Below, one piece after another: positions 1 to 12,260 of a stretch of DNA of 64,000 nt; position 1 is the stretch's first letter, and every line of letters begins with the position of its first letter. Both the position numbers and the translations under genes were made by a program. The stretch comes from Puffinus mauretanicus. Taxonomy: Eukaryota > Chordata > Aves > Procellariiformes > Procellariidae. The DNA is taken from NCBI GenBank assembly GCA_023333565.1, contig JAJKFH010002438.1, positions 1 to 64,000 on the forward strand. The letters run 5' to 3'. The notes below the pieces were generated by a model that was given only the letters and a program-made list of their open reading frames with translations, ran no database searches and was not told where the DNA came from.

Positions 1-50
1 TCCAAGGCCTGACCACTCTTTCAGTAAAGAAATTTCTCCTAATGTCCAAT

Positions 51-575
51 CTAAACCTCCCCTGGCGCAACTTGAGGCCATTTCCTCTCGTCTATCGCTG
101 TTACTTGGGAGAAGAGACCAACCCCCACCTCGCTACAACCTCCTTTCAGGTAGTTGTAGAGCGCGATGAGGTCTCCCCTCAGCCTCCTCTTCTCCAGGCT
201 AAACAGTCCCAGGTCCCTCAGCCGCTCCTCATAAGACTTGTGCTCCAGGCCCTTCACCAGCTTAGTTGCCCTTCTCTGGACACGCTCCAGCACCTCCATG
301 TCCTTCTTGTAGTGAAGGGCCCAAAACTGAACACAGGATTCGAGGTGCGGCCTCACCAGTGCCGAGTACAGGGGCACGATCACCTCCCTGCTCCTGCTGG
401 CCACATTATTTCTGATACAGGCCAGGATGCCATTGGCCTTCTTGGCCACCTGGGCACACTGCCGGCTCATGTTCAGCCGGCTGTCAACCAGCACCCCCAG
501 GTCCTTTTCCTCTGGGCAGCTTTCCAGCCACTCTTCCCCAAGCCTGTAGCGTTGCCTGGGGTTGTTGTGGCCCAA
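51..575 (-). pseudogene. CR1 ORF2 C-terminal fragment, open but disconnected
   Basis: This 174-codon minus-strand frame encodes the conserved C-terminal segment of CR1 ORF2: [57 protein letters not shown], then [17 protein letters not shown] and [23 protein letters not shown] (each only partly quoted). The same protein segment is in the CR1 at 49346. It is separated from the RT motifs at 838-1569 by frameshifts, and the C-terminus is altered after the [12 protein letters not shown] segment. It is a relic with no independent function that I can support. Confidence 0.8.
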
Positions 576-837
576 GTGCAGGACCCGGCTCTTGGCCTTG
601 TTGAACCCATACTGTTGGCCTCAGCCCATTGATCCAGCCTGTCAGGTCCCTCTGCAGAGCCTTCCTGCCATCCAGCAGATCAACACTCCCGCCCGAAAGC
701 AGTTGTTTGCATCTGCAGGCTTACCTGGTACTCGTGCCCTCGTCCAGATCATTGATAAAGATATTGGTGGGCCCGGCCTGATTGCAGGCCCTGGGGAACG
801 CACCCGTGACGGCCGCCAACTGGATTTACTCACGTTA

Positions 838-1569
838 TTAAAAGCGGCTCTGAAACAGAGCCATCCAGCCAGTTTTTACCCAGCGAAGAGTGTACCTGTC
901 TAGGCCGTGAGCCGCCAGCTTCTCTAGGAGAATGCTGTGGGAGACAGTGTCAAAGGCTTTACTGAAGTCCGGGTAGACCACATCCACAGCCTTTCCCTCA
1001 TCCACGAGGCGGGTCACCTGGTCACAGAAGGAGATCAGGTTGGTCAAGCAGGACCTGCCTCCCATGAACCCGTGCTGGCTGGGCCTGATCCCCTGGCTGT
1101 CCCGCACATGGCTTGTGAGCACCCTCAAAACGAACCGCTCCGTGATCTTCCCCAGCACTGAGGTCAGGCTGACCGGCCTGTAGTTCCCCGGATCCTCCTT
1201 CCGGCCCTTCTTGTAGATGGGCGTCACATTGGCGAGCCTCCAGTCGTCCAGGACCTCCCCAGTTAACCAGGACTGCTGGTAAATGATGGAGAGCGGCTCG
1301 GCAAGCTCCTCCGCCAGCTCCCTCAGTACCCTTGGGTGGATCCCATCCGGCCCCATAGACTTGTGAACGTCCAGGTGGCGTAGCAGGTCATTAACTTCTT
1401 CCTCATGGATTATGGGGGGTTTATCCTGCTCGCTGTCCCTGTCTTCCAGCTCAGGGGGCTGAGGACCCTGAGGATAGCTGCTCTGACTATTAAAGACTGA
1501 GGCAAAGAAGGCATTAAGTACCTCAGCCTTTTCCTCGTCCTCGGTCGCAATGTTCCCTCCCTCAATGTT
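838..1569 (-). pseudogene. CR1 ORF2 reverse-transcriptase fragment (N-terminal half of RT domain), broken
   Basis: A frame open from about 1569 down to 838 (some 244 codons, no start codon of its own at the truncated end) encodes the early RT motifs: GPDGIHPRVL, then TPIYKKG, NYRPVSL, and the first catalytic block, read here as VYPDFSKAFDTVSH where CR1 usually has YLDFSKAFDTVSH. A frameshift follows near 840-860, where the W-L-D-G region goes out of frame and meets a stop. The second catalytic block, expected as FADD, falls at about 705-723 in another frame and reads P-A-D-A, so the second aspartate is lost. Further downstream, 51-575 (minus) is again open and encodes the conserved C-terminal part of ORF2. 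The copy cannot make active enzyme. It is a LINE relic, not a host gene. Confidence 0.85.
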
Positions 1570-1575
1570 CTTCTT

Positions 1576-4500
1576 TCAAAGATAAATTTCACCTCAAGTT
1601 CCTTGGCAAATTAGAAAAATGAACGGCAGTGGGCCAAAATAGATTCCCAATGAGTTACTTGTTCATTGCCTGAAGTTTTTCTTCCTAAAGGACATTGAAC
1701 ATCTTGGCAAGGCGCTATGGGGAATTGTGCACATTCTGTCTTGTTCTGCAGATAGCACCTGCTTGGAAAGCAGGGTGGGTTAGCTCCTTGCTGCCGCTGT
1801 TAGGCTGGGATTATCTGCATGATACTTCTGTCTGCACTGTGGGAATACTCTTAATCTTCAGATTATTCTCTTGCACCTATCCCTATCGTGAAAATTATGA
1901 GAGATTGGCTTTTTTTTTCCCCCCCCTTGCCTGCCTTTGTATTTTGGGGAGAAAACATTGACAGATCAGAGGTTACGTTTGTCAAATTAAATACCTTTTT
2001 AAATTGAGGCTTCTGAAGGGTGTAGACACTTCTGGTAGGCATGTTCTGGGGGTGGTGAACTCTTCTTTTCTAATGACTGGGGAAACAGAAGGCGAACTAA
2101 TACCATGAAGATGGTAACAATGGTACAGCTCCTTGGAAAGACAGGGCGTAGGCGTGGGATCCATGGAGGGGGTGAGAGTTTGCAAGCAGCTTGGAAAGCC
2201 AAAAAGAGAAAGAACAGCAGCATGGGGGATGCGGAGGCCTGTTTGGCACGTGTTTCCCATATGCTTCAGGCTGTCCATCTGAGGAGGTATATTATCTGTG
2301 CCAACAGCAAATTGTAAACTGTACGTCTTCAACCAGATTGGTAAGTTCAAAGGAGAAAAGAAAGAAAGCATGCCAAGGCATCTTGGTTTTCATGATCCGT
2401 GGTGTTTGAGCTTTTGAGGAATGCTTGAAACCCTTTGATGTCTGAGTAGTGGGAGGATCCCACTACATTTTATAGGTAAAGTATTCAAAGAGGTTAAAGA
2501 AAGTCTCTTGGTCAAAATTTCCAGATACCTTGTGGAAAGATATGTAGGAGAGGTTGAACTCACTACAATTCTTCTGAGCTTGCACACGTTTGTGAAGGCT
2601 TAAGAGACCTGTTCAAGTTCCACAAGGAGGAAGAAGAGGTCCCCTCATTCATCTTACAGAGGTTTTCAAAGAACAGTATTTGCTGTGTGATAAGATGTCC
2701 CCTCCCCATCTTGAGTCCCTTGCAAAAAGATTTGAATGAGGATCCAGGCCCAGGAGCACCAGGATGAAATGCTTCTCCTTCCCCATGACTGTTCCTGTCT
2801 TTAGATGTAGGCATCACTTCAGAAACCTGTCCCTTAGCACAAAAGGCCAAGCTCGCCTCGTGGAAACTGGGAGATGGGTATGGAAGAGGTACCTCCTGCA
2901 CACATTTGACTAACTAATTGGGCACTTCTGCAGGATTAGGACTTTATAAGCAACCTGAAGATGTGTTTTCTTCTGGGTAGGAACTGGGTGGCTGATAGAT
3001 CTATGCAATCATCTCCATTCCTCCCCTGCGTACCATAGCTCACGTGTCTGAGTCATCGCTCTGCTCGTGCAGATGAAGCAAAGCTTAATTTCTTCTACTG
3101 AGTTTTTAGCAGCTAGAGTTGATGGGGAAAGACTTGCCTTTAGATCTAAATAATTTGTCTACCTGGGAGGATTCTGAAAGGACTTTCATTGTTGAAAATC
3201 CCTGAAAGATTTTCATATGATGAATTTTGTAGTGTGTCCTGGTCTGATCACCCATTAGGTCTAGTCTGACCACCTTTATATTGCTAGGAAGTTATTTTAA
3301 CCTATTCCTAAAGTTCTGGTTAAGGATTACCTACCAGAAAAGCATGGTTTCAAGACTTTGAAGGGTCCACCATTGCTAGGTTCATCTCGACTGTTAATCA
3401 CTCACAGTATTTGTGCGTTTAAGGATATTTTCCCTTTTTCAAACAAAGGGGGTTCCTGCACACTAATTCCAAAAAGCACATAAACACATGCTAGACTCTA
3501 AGTTGTCTGTGGCCATTAGCATGCTACAACTTAGCAAATACTTAAATGTGTCTTGGATCAAGATTTGAATACAGTCAATACTTTCAGGCACATATCCTGC
3601 GGACAGTATGCTCTTAAGTGGATCAAAGCATCACCATTTCAGGGAAAATGACAAAATTCTCTATCAAAAAAAAAAAAAAAAAGGCGGGGGGGTAGCTGAG
3701 TGATCTTATAATTTATTTTTATTTATTTTATTAGTGAAAACTTGAAAAAATAATTTTGAAATTCTAAATGGCACAACTTTGCTGATTTGGAGGGAGTAAT
3801 TAAATGCCATATGTTAGCACTAACACATAGAAAAGTTGATAATTAATGCAGGCAGCTCCAGATCCAGGTGTGACTTTGACAGATTGTATGCAAGGGTTTT
3901 TCGCAGGCTTACAAATAGGGATAAAAAGTCTGTTTTCTTCCCTTCTGGATGAAAAAATAAAAAAAAAACAACAAAAAAAACCATATTTACGTAATTAACT
4001 GTTTCTTGATTTGGTCAAAAGAGAAGGCCACTTTTGGATGGAAAATGCACTCTTTAACTGACAGGACTCCTCAAAAATGTATAATAAAGAGATATAATTT
4101 TCATTTTTCAGGACAGAGTTTTGGTGTTTAGAAGAGAGAAAAGGAAAGTTTGTTGGATCTTCAGGGAGATTTCCCATGATTATTACACATTTAATTCTTT
4201 TGTAGCGTACAGAAAATAATCTCTACTCCTTTATTCTCCTGGGTTAGCACAAGCGATCTAATACAGCCTGCAAGAAATGCTCATTACTGAAGCAAATTGA
4301 GTAAAGCTAAAAAATGAGACCCTTCAGGATGTTGTTCTGCAAGTTGGATGTAGTGCTGTCAGAAGGCAGGAGGCTCAGTTTGAAAAAAGGCCCCCCCCAG
4401 CAGAGGCAGACTTAGTCTCAGATAACCTTTGATGGCTAACGTAGCCCTCTGGATTCAAACACAATGCCTAGGCACCCCTGCTAGTGATTGCAGAGCTAGT

Positions 4501-7500
4501 CTTGATGGAGTTACGAGAACATCCTCTCATTTTAAAACAGATATCTGCACCTCATCACACAGGGTTCCCGCGTTCGGGCAGAAGATTCCCACCCCAAGTG
4601 CAGCAGGCTTAGCACTGGCTGTGTCGCACTGACTGCCCTGGCAGCGTAGCTAACCTGTGTTTGTAGTATGGTTGGATGGATTAGAGGTGAACCCCATAAT
4701 TAGGTAATCAAGTCTTGCTGGGAGAGGTGAGATCAGTCGCTCTTTGGAGGAGCTGATCTCTTGGCATTGACAGCAGCCAATTGATGACATTTTAGCTGAG
4801 ACTAAAACTGGACACCTAAACTGCAGATGACTAAAGTTAGGCGAGATGGCTTTAGACTGGCATCCTTTCTCCGGCCAGCAGCAGGTAGCGCCTTTCCCGA
4901 TCTTGACGCTTTGTTGGGCCGCGTGTGTTTAACGTTGGCCTTCGCCTTTTACAGTATGGGAGCAACCCAACACACACAGGCAAATCAGCAGGCTTGGCTG
5001 ATCAAAAGGGAAGTTTGCTAACCTCTAAATACATTTGACCCACAGTTCTTGTCTATTTGATTCTCAAATCATGCGTGCGTGGCAGGTAAGAATTCATTTT
5101 AGAAAGAAAGGAGAGAAGTGGCTGACCAAAAATGCAGAAACAAATCCAGACAGCCAGTCTTACAGAAGTGAAAAAGCATTCCATTCTTTGCGTGTTAAAA
5201 ACTCTTTCAGCCTAATAATATCAGATGTTCTATCAGATGGAGTGAAAACATGTCATTTTGATCCTGACAATTGTCCCTTTAAATGTTTTTTATGCTGGGC
5301 CCCTAGCCAAAAAAAGAATAGCAATTTTCTTAAGCTTCAACACTGATCAGCACTGACTAATAGCACTGAATGCAGAGCACGTCATCATATCAATATGTTT
5401 TCTGTACTCTGAGCATTCTTTGTGAAATCTGCATTTTTAAGATGTACAGTACATGGGAGCTGGATGTTTAATTTACTATAAAATCACCCTCAAGCTGAAA
5501 ACCTGTGAATCATGTTAGTTAAATGGCATATTTATAGGTTTACTAGCGAAACTGAAGGAGGCCGGTGGGGAGTTTGTCGTCTGCTACTCTTTGGAAAATT
5601 AAAACAAAGCCTTCCTGTTTGCATCTCATTTCTTTTGAATCTCCGTGTGAAACTCTGGTTTGAGTCTTTGTCCTTGCACCTAAGCAGGACCCAAGGGACC
5701 TCCTTTGGGATGGGATGCCGTGGCAGGCATTTCTCCAACTCAGCCAGCAGCTATGTTTAAGAGAGCGTTGGGATCTAGTCAGGGTAGACCTGCACACTGT
5801 ATTTCAAGCCTAAAATCAACCCAAATTTAAACTGACTGGTACGAGCTGACACACAGGCAGAACTTAAGAGGTTCATACCACAGAGCAGAAGGCAATGCTT
5901 GGACCCGTGCTTGGCACCAAGGCTTCCCCCAGCCTGACCTCGGTTTGTGGTATGGAGAAATCCGTACCTGGCAGCCCAGCGGGGTCCCTTGCCTCATAGC
6001 CTTTCCTGCACCCTGGCCATCGTGTGTGGCTGTTGTCGAGGGGACAGGCTGGCCAGGGACCTTCCTCAAAGAGATTACTCAAGGCAATGCAGGAATTGTA
6101 AGCAGCCAAGTTACAGGCATTCTTTCAGCAGCAGAAGTGACTACCTAGACTCTCCTTGTGGCTGTGAGCAAGGCAATTCAGTTTTACCATCCTTTAAATA
6201 ATTATTAGCAGCATCAAGGCCAATTATGTATTACGAATCAGATGTAAAGTTTCATTGCAAGACATAAAAATATATATATACACATATATATATATAAGAA
6301 AAATCCCAACTTGCAGGTCTTATTTGCAATCCTGCATATTCAGCTCCTGATCTGTATATAACTGGCTCATCCCATACACTCATCATTTGTTAACCCTTTC
6401 TGGAGGGTTAACCTGCATGTGGAGCCTCAATATAGTGTGAATGAAAATATTGAGTCTTGAGGAATCTCTGCTGAGAAAAACTTCTCCTGGGTGTTAAATT
6501 CACGCCGATTTTCTTGCAAGCTTGTAGAGTGAGAAGCTGGGATTATAGGGGCTGGTCTCTGTTTTGGATTCTGAAAAATGCACCGTCTTGGTGCTTGCTT
6601 GTAGAAAAGCTACAGATACTTTTTATACTCAGCAATTCTAAGGAAAAAATTACCTCAAACACCTCTCATGATCAATAAACATGAACCTATTCTTTTTATT
6701 GTTGAAATTATTAAATGCACTTAAAGTGTGGAAGTATAACACAAATAAAATCCTATGAAAATAGATGCAGTTTCTTCTTCCTCAGCTGCAATTTATTCCA
6801 TTTGACAAACTGATACTAATACAGGAGAGAAAGTTGGGGAGCAAGGGCAGATTCATTATTTTTTTTTGTAAGCCCAGAAATGAAAATACTTTGTTACAAA
6901 AATAATTTGCACAATAATAGAAATAAGTAAGTGCACTGCAGACTCTCTGGCGTAAAGCTTTCCTTCTCTCTTTTGCTCTGACAGCCTGCTCATTAACAGT
7001 GAATTGGATTTACATGCCATTTCAAGAGAAGAAGAAAGCACTGGTGTATATACTCTATAATAAGCACTTAGATTTTTGGTTTCATGTAGATGGGAGGGTG
7101 CGTTAACATCTTTAAGTCTTTCCAGGGTGAATTAAGTTTTGATGACCTATTTCATTTTTGACAAGAGTCAAAAAGTCCTGTAAATTTGAGTTTGATTAAC
7201 AGGACTGCATGTGTCCTGCTGCAGCAGTCTAGCTTTTGCTGATTTTGGTGACAATGCAGGCAGGAAATATTCTACCAATAATTCAGGTAAAGCACCTTTT
7301 TTATGTTTTTTTTGCAAACTCAGCATCATTATGAATCAAAGGGTTTGGCTCTGGGAAAGCATTATGCAGCCCCCTTGTTAAAGCGATGCCCTGGAATATG
7401 CCTTGTGTCCTCTTGGAGGGGAGAGGGCTGTGTCAGTCTGAAAAACAGCAGGAAAATTTAATGCATTCTTTTTCCCGAGCAGTCGTTACACATCTGCCTT

Positions 7501-8027
7501 TCGAGTGCCACCCATTAAGTTGGTTGAAATTGAAAGCTCAGATAGGAGCCTCTCTCTCAAAACATTTCTCAGGAATATTTTTCATTAGCTGATATCATTA
7601 CGTGCACAATCCCTTCTTCACCCTCACCCCCGTCATGATTTCTTTCATACATGAGGGAGGTGAGGGAATTTATCTGAATTAAAATCTATGCAAAGATACC
7701 TTTACAAGTCTCTCTAACAGAGGGTGCTTTTCTCTTAGAAGCCGTGACGGGGAGGCATATGCAGAATGACTAAGGCAGCCAATTAATATGTTATATAAAC
7801 AGCAAGCACCACTAGAAAAAGGAGAGAGAGAAAGAAAAATGAGAGATTTGGGGTGGGGGAAGAAGGGGGGAAGGGAGGTTGTAAGTATAAAGTGTTTGCC
7901 TTAGGACTTGTCTTCAGTTACAGAGCCAGACTCACATGACTGGAGCTTGGTTTGATGTGGTAATGAAGCATTGATCACAGGAAAAAGATGAAATGGCCTT
8001 TGCTCATTCATTATTTTTATCTTCTAG
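1576..8027 (+). other. CELF2 intron (3' part), phase 1; no gene seen
   Basis: This is the AT-rich end of the intron before the RRM2 exon. It contains a 17-base A-run at 3666-3682 followed by a short G-run, a TA-rich microsatellite near 6268-6297, and short purine/pyrimidine runs. Open frames here are short, overlap on both strands and resemble no family I know. It ends in a pyrimidine-rich stretch and CTTCTAG acceptor at 8021-8027. Confidence 0.8.
6268..6297. repeat. (TA)n/(CA) microsatellite
   Basis: An interrupted TA dinucleotide tract with a central ACAC. It lies in the intron upstream of the RRM2 exon. Confidence 0.8.
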
Positions 8028-8162
8028 CTGTGGAAGACAGAAAATTGTTCATAGGAATGGTTTCGAAGAAGTGTAATGAGAATGATATCAGGGTGATGTT
8101 TTCTCCGTTCGGCCAGATAGAAGAATGCAGAATCCTTCGGGGACCGGATGGGCTTAGCAGAG
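8028..8162 (+). CDS. CELF2: CELF2 exon: start of RRM2 (RNP2 motif)
   Basis: This 135-bp exon encodes the N-terminal half of the second RNA-recognition motif. The acceptor is CTTCTAG at 8021-8027 and the donor GTGAGT starts at 8163. The first two bases complete an Ala codon begun in the preceding exon (entry phase 1), followed by VEDRK. RNP2 is LFIGMV at 8045-8062; then come [22 protein letters not shown] (helix alpha1 and strand beta2, in part) and [11 protein letters not shown]. The last base is the G of a Gly codon completed in the next exon, so the exon leaves in phase 1. The length of 135 nt agrees with what I recall for this CELF exon. RRM1 and RRM2 together bind UG-rich RNA. Open sequence continues upstream through the acceptor to an ATG at 7988, but that part is intron. 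Confidence 0.96.
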
Positions 8163-11100
8163 GTGAGTGTGCAGTCTGTAAAGTCTCTTTCCTTAAGTGC
8201 TAATTGGGAGCGATATGTCACAGCCAGGGTAGGCATAGCCGCTGTCTGCAGCTAGAGGTTACGCTGTAATGTGTCCCACGTGATGAAGGTATCCACATGA
8301 ACTTTTCACAGTGACTGAAATTATCACCTTTTATTTCCAGTGTCAGAAAGGTCTCGGTGCCAACATATTAACTTGTGTTATCGCCCTGTTTGTCAGCTGG
8401 AAAGGTTCCTTTACACCCTGAGAAAACACCCTCAGTTTTCTGCTCTCACAAAATCAAAGATCCTTCCCTGACCCCATTCCTGCTTTGTAGCATAAGGCGA
8501 AAAAGAAAAGGACTGTAAATGACTGCTTGAAGGCATACAGGGTCATGGGAACTGGCCCACGTTGTAGCACCATCTCCTCCATTCCTGTGTTTTCTATAAC
8601 TATATGCAAAACATAGGTCTGCTGTAACTCAGAAGCAAAGAGGTTAGCTTGAACTTGAGAGCTTTGCTTGGACAAAACTTTGTAAAAAGAGCTTTTAAAG
8701 CTTTGCCTCTATCACAACCCAAAAACCAGGGCAGAGGTATTAAGCCACCAAGAGCGGTCAAGCGGCTGACCTGAACTTTGGAAATGAAGTGCAGCACAGA
8801 CTTCAATAGCCGGTGATCCCTTTTGAGTGCAAAAGTGCCTTTTGGGGAAAGGCCCTCTAAAAACATATTGAAAAGAAAAATAAATGTATATTGATGACCC
8901 AGGCTGCATATTAATTCCATGGTATATGGACCGGAAATTATTCTCGGAGCATGAACCTTCTCAAAACGTCAGTGCCAGGTGGTGCTGAGTGGAAAAGAAA
9001 ATAGCGATAGTCCCGTCTGTCAGTGGGGAAGGATGCTGTGGTACTAGCCATGGCCATTTAATGGCACAGGGAGTAAAGTCATTTTAAGTGTGGAGCTGTG
9101 AAAACATCACTTCTGTTTCTATAGAAAAAAAAATACATAGAAAGCACAGTTTATGCATTTTATTACATTTTCAAAAGGCACAGAAAAAATAATAGTACCC
9201 ATTTTGCATATAGATATAGGTATAGGTATAGCTATTTCTCTTTACTTTTGGATCTACTTGTTTCCAGTAGGCTATAGGATCCGCAGTATTTTGTGCAACA
9301 ATTTGTGCAAGGGGTTTTTTCTTTTGTGTGCAGCTCAGCTTCTTTAAAATGCCTATAAATGTCAGCAGGGGAAGTTGTAGGTGTTCCTGTATTTCATGGC
9401 GCTGCTTGAAAGCACTTACTATACTGCTTCTGAATAATAAGGACTTGTTGAAAAGACGCTCTGACAATAAATAAGGAGCCCCAGGAAAATTACGCACTTA
9501 CATTTATGTATGCTTAGTCTGCGATCCCAAAGCTTTTGGAGCTGGGATGCAGCCGTCCATTCAGGCAAGGAGAGCCTCAGGGTCATGGCTTTTGCCTTGG
9601 AGAAGACTAGGGGAAAGGTCTGAGGTTGGTTCCTGCAGCTCAGTAATGAATGTTAACTGATGGAGTCGAGTGCTGTCATTATCTTTCGAGACCAAACATT
9701 GAGGCAGAACAAATATTTCTGATTTTCACTGATTTCATTTTGTAAGTAGCATAGGGAAGGGGTAATGGAAGACACAAGTGGGAAAGGAGCTAAGTAACTG
9801 CTGAAATAACAAGATCTGGGCATCAGATGTTTTAAGCCCCAAAAAGATTTAATTGACTCCTCAGTCTCACCCAACAAAGAAATGGATCTTTCCTGGGATC
9901 CATAAAAATCCCACTGCGTACTTGGTTTTATTCAACAGACATTGGGCATAGTGCGAGCATAGAAAAGCTACTTATGAAATCCAGCAGGGTAAGTAAGGTT
10001 GGTGGGGTAGTTTTGTTCTGCCGTAAATAGCAATCTCACGATAATCAGAAGCTGAGATTTTTAAGCCATGTCACCAACGTATCGGGCAGGGCAGTGTCGT
10101 CTGCCGGCCAGCAGAGCCATAGCATTAATGTGCTGCTCTCTCCTGCTGGAGGCTGAAGATCTCAGTCCAGGTAGGTCACACACCAGTAGTCGTGGCATCC
10201 TCTCTGCCACTCGGGTTTATTTCGGTCACAATCACGACTGATATTCTATCATGCCCTCATGCATCATGCCTTGTTAAACTTGAATTGCTTTCTACACACG
10301 CTTGAAAATGAGTTCAGCTGTGCCAACCAGGTTTTCAGGCAGACGATTATCAGCTTCACAAAACCACCACTCCATGAGAGAAGGCAAAGTGTTGGGAAAA
10401 TGGTTGGTATTGCAGTTGAAATGAAAAGTGCTAAGGGAGATTTGCAGTGGAGGGAGCTTGGCTGAAAAAGCACAGGGTGAAAAGCTGCTTCACTAAAGCA
10501 AGAGGGAGAATTTATACAGTTAAATCTTTGTAATGAGTTCCAATACTTAACGAGTTTTAGTTCATGTTACCATTTCCAAGATGTTAATTCCCTTTGCCAC
10601 AAGCAGTATTTGTTTTCCCAGCACCCGTCCGGATGTGCTTCCCCCCCAGACACAGAGGGGTGAATGAAAAATAGTCACTGTCTTAGGAAAACACTGTCCT
10701 CACCATGCCAGAGCCTTTGGGAACTCACAGTGCTCACAGCAGCGAGATGGAAATATGGTCCAATAAACTCTGTTTGGCATCTCTTTTCAACTGCATAACA
10801 AGCGCGCATCATGGTATCTCGGATGAAAAGAGCTTGAAAAGTATATTCATTGGTATTTATGCCAGCTTTCGAGCTTTGTTAAAGAGTTCAGGCAAATAAT
10901 CTTTATTACCAGCGGATAGTTGCAAGGAATAGCTCCAGGTTACGCTGCTCAGTAGAACAGTTTTGGTTTGTCCTGCTTATTTTTTCTTAGTAAAGAGTAA
11001 AAAGCTTTCAGTTGACTTTTAGGCCGTGTCTACACTACAACAGCAACCTTACCGCCAGTACGGTGGCGGTCTGCTGTCAACCATAGGCAGGATGTAGGGT

Positions 11101-12109
11101 TGTGGTGTGCCACATGGCTCCGGTAGCAAGGAGAAATCCCGTCCAGTGGCATCAAGGGAAAATGTAACACTTTGTAATGAGTGTGATATAAGTGCTAAGG
11201 TAAAGAGAGAGAGAGGGAGAGAGATTGAACTGGTTGTTTCTATTATAGTTTCTAGCCAAGAGTTGACGGAACTTTAATAAAGTCGCACCCATAACTGTCA
11301 CTACGGATAATGGACCATCAGCATTTCTACTCCAAATTCCTATTGTCAGCTGTTTGAAACTCATCTGTAAAACAAGACTAAAATAATGACACAAAGCTCC
11401 AGTGGTGGAGCAGTATATTTTAAAGAAACTGAGATTTTTTTCCTTGAGACTTTTTTTTCCCCACTGTTGTTCGCTCCTGCATCTAAGAAATAATTGTTGT
11501 TTATATCTGTAACTTGTTATATTTCAGCCAGCTACAAGAAATAGGCAGCACCAAAAGGCATTGCCTTCGGAAGGCTCTGGGATAGTGCCTGTGAAATTAG
11601 TTGGCTGGCAGAGAGTAATTCCTAGCTGTGAAAAGTATTAAAAAATAAAAATACCCTGTTGGCTGTAGAGATAAAGAAACCAGGGACTCAACAGACGTGG
11701 AGGCTGGCCTTCGCTTTAGCAGGGTTCATGGGAATATCTAAAGAAGCTTGCCACTGCCTGCACTATATTCATTATTCAAAGAGAAGGATTCAGCCTGCAG
11801 GGTTGTTTAATCCAGCACTTTTTCTGAAGAGCTAAGTATGCTTTACAAAAATTCATGATTGTGATATCATGTGCTAAGCTTCATTATCATGAAAAAGCAG
11901 AAGTGAACTGCCTCAGATGATTAAGATTTTAAATCACTTATTGTAAACGGCTTAAGGAAACTTTCAGACCTCCTGACTCCTAGCACTGTGTAATGTCTAC
12001 ACGACCACCAAAGCCAACACAGACAGCCATGCGATGGTAGCTGGAGTGTGCAAAAACAGCCAGAAATACCCAAGTTTGATTTGTGGCTGTGCCACTGATG
12101 TGCTCTGTT

Positions 12110-12260
12110 GACTGTAGGTGAGTTGGTCTCTCGTCATCTCTCCGTTATCCCATTCCTTAAAATAAGGATAGCGATGTTCCTCTACCTTTGTAAAATGCTT
12201 TTTTTAGATCGGTGGATCAATATCTCTGTATCGCTGTAGGAATTATTACCATCCGTAATG
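12110..12260 (+). mobile_element. MIR-like SINE remnant (core/3' half)
   Basis: The order of short blocks follows the ancient amniote MIR family: a degraded CTC-rich segment, AAAATAAGGATA, CTACCTTTGTAAAATGCTTTTTTAGATC (in part), then GGATCAATATC and GCTGTAGGAATTATTACC. Similarity is diffuse, as expected of an old insertion. A RepeatMasker-type search would decide. Confidence 0.55.

Larger units (their letters stand above)
1..1575 (-). mobile_element. CR1 LINE, 5'-truncated, 3' end beyond window
   Basis: On the minus strand this block reads as the ORF2 reverse transcriptase region followed by the CR1 3' part. Its left end matches, nearly base for base, the internal part of the copies at 32026 and 49346. 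By comparison with the 49346 copy, roughly 175 bp of 3' end plus the octamer tail lie left of base 1. The right end, near 1575, is where coding similarity stops abruptly and AT-rich intron begins, which is the 5' truncation usual for CR1. The element is antisense to CELF2. High similarity to the 49346 copy suggests fairly recent activity of this subfamily. Confidence 0.93.

Noticed and set aside
42..632. Plus-strand frame of 196 codons
   Set aside because: It is the shadow of the antisense CR1; the minus strand has the recognisable ORF2 protein.
3666..3690. A-run followed by a G-run, a possible retropseudogene tail
   Set aside because: No retrocopied coding sequence lies upstream on either strand; best taken as a simple homopolymer.
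7988..8203. Open frame starting with ATG in the intron and running through the RRM2 exon, a possible alternative first exon
   Set aside because: The frame before 8028 has no conserved content and the acceptor CTTCTAG fits the known exon border; read-through after 8162 is intron.
11022..11100. GTCTACACTAC segment with the small inverted repeat ACCGCC..GGCGGT (11051-11070), a possible old transposon end
   Set aside because: Too short and without a second terminus or target duplication that I can see; cannot be assigned.
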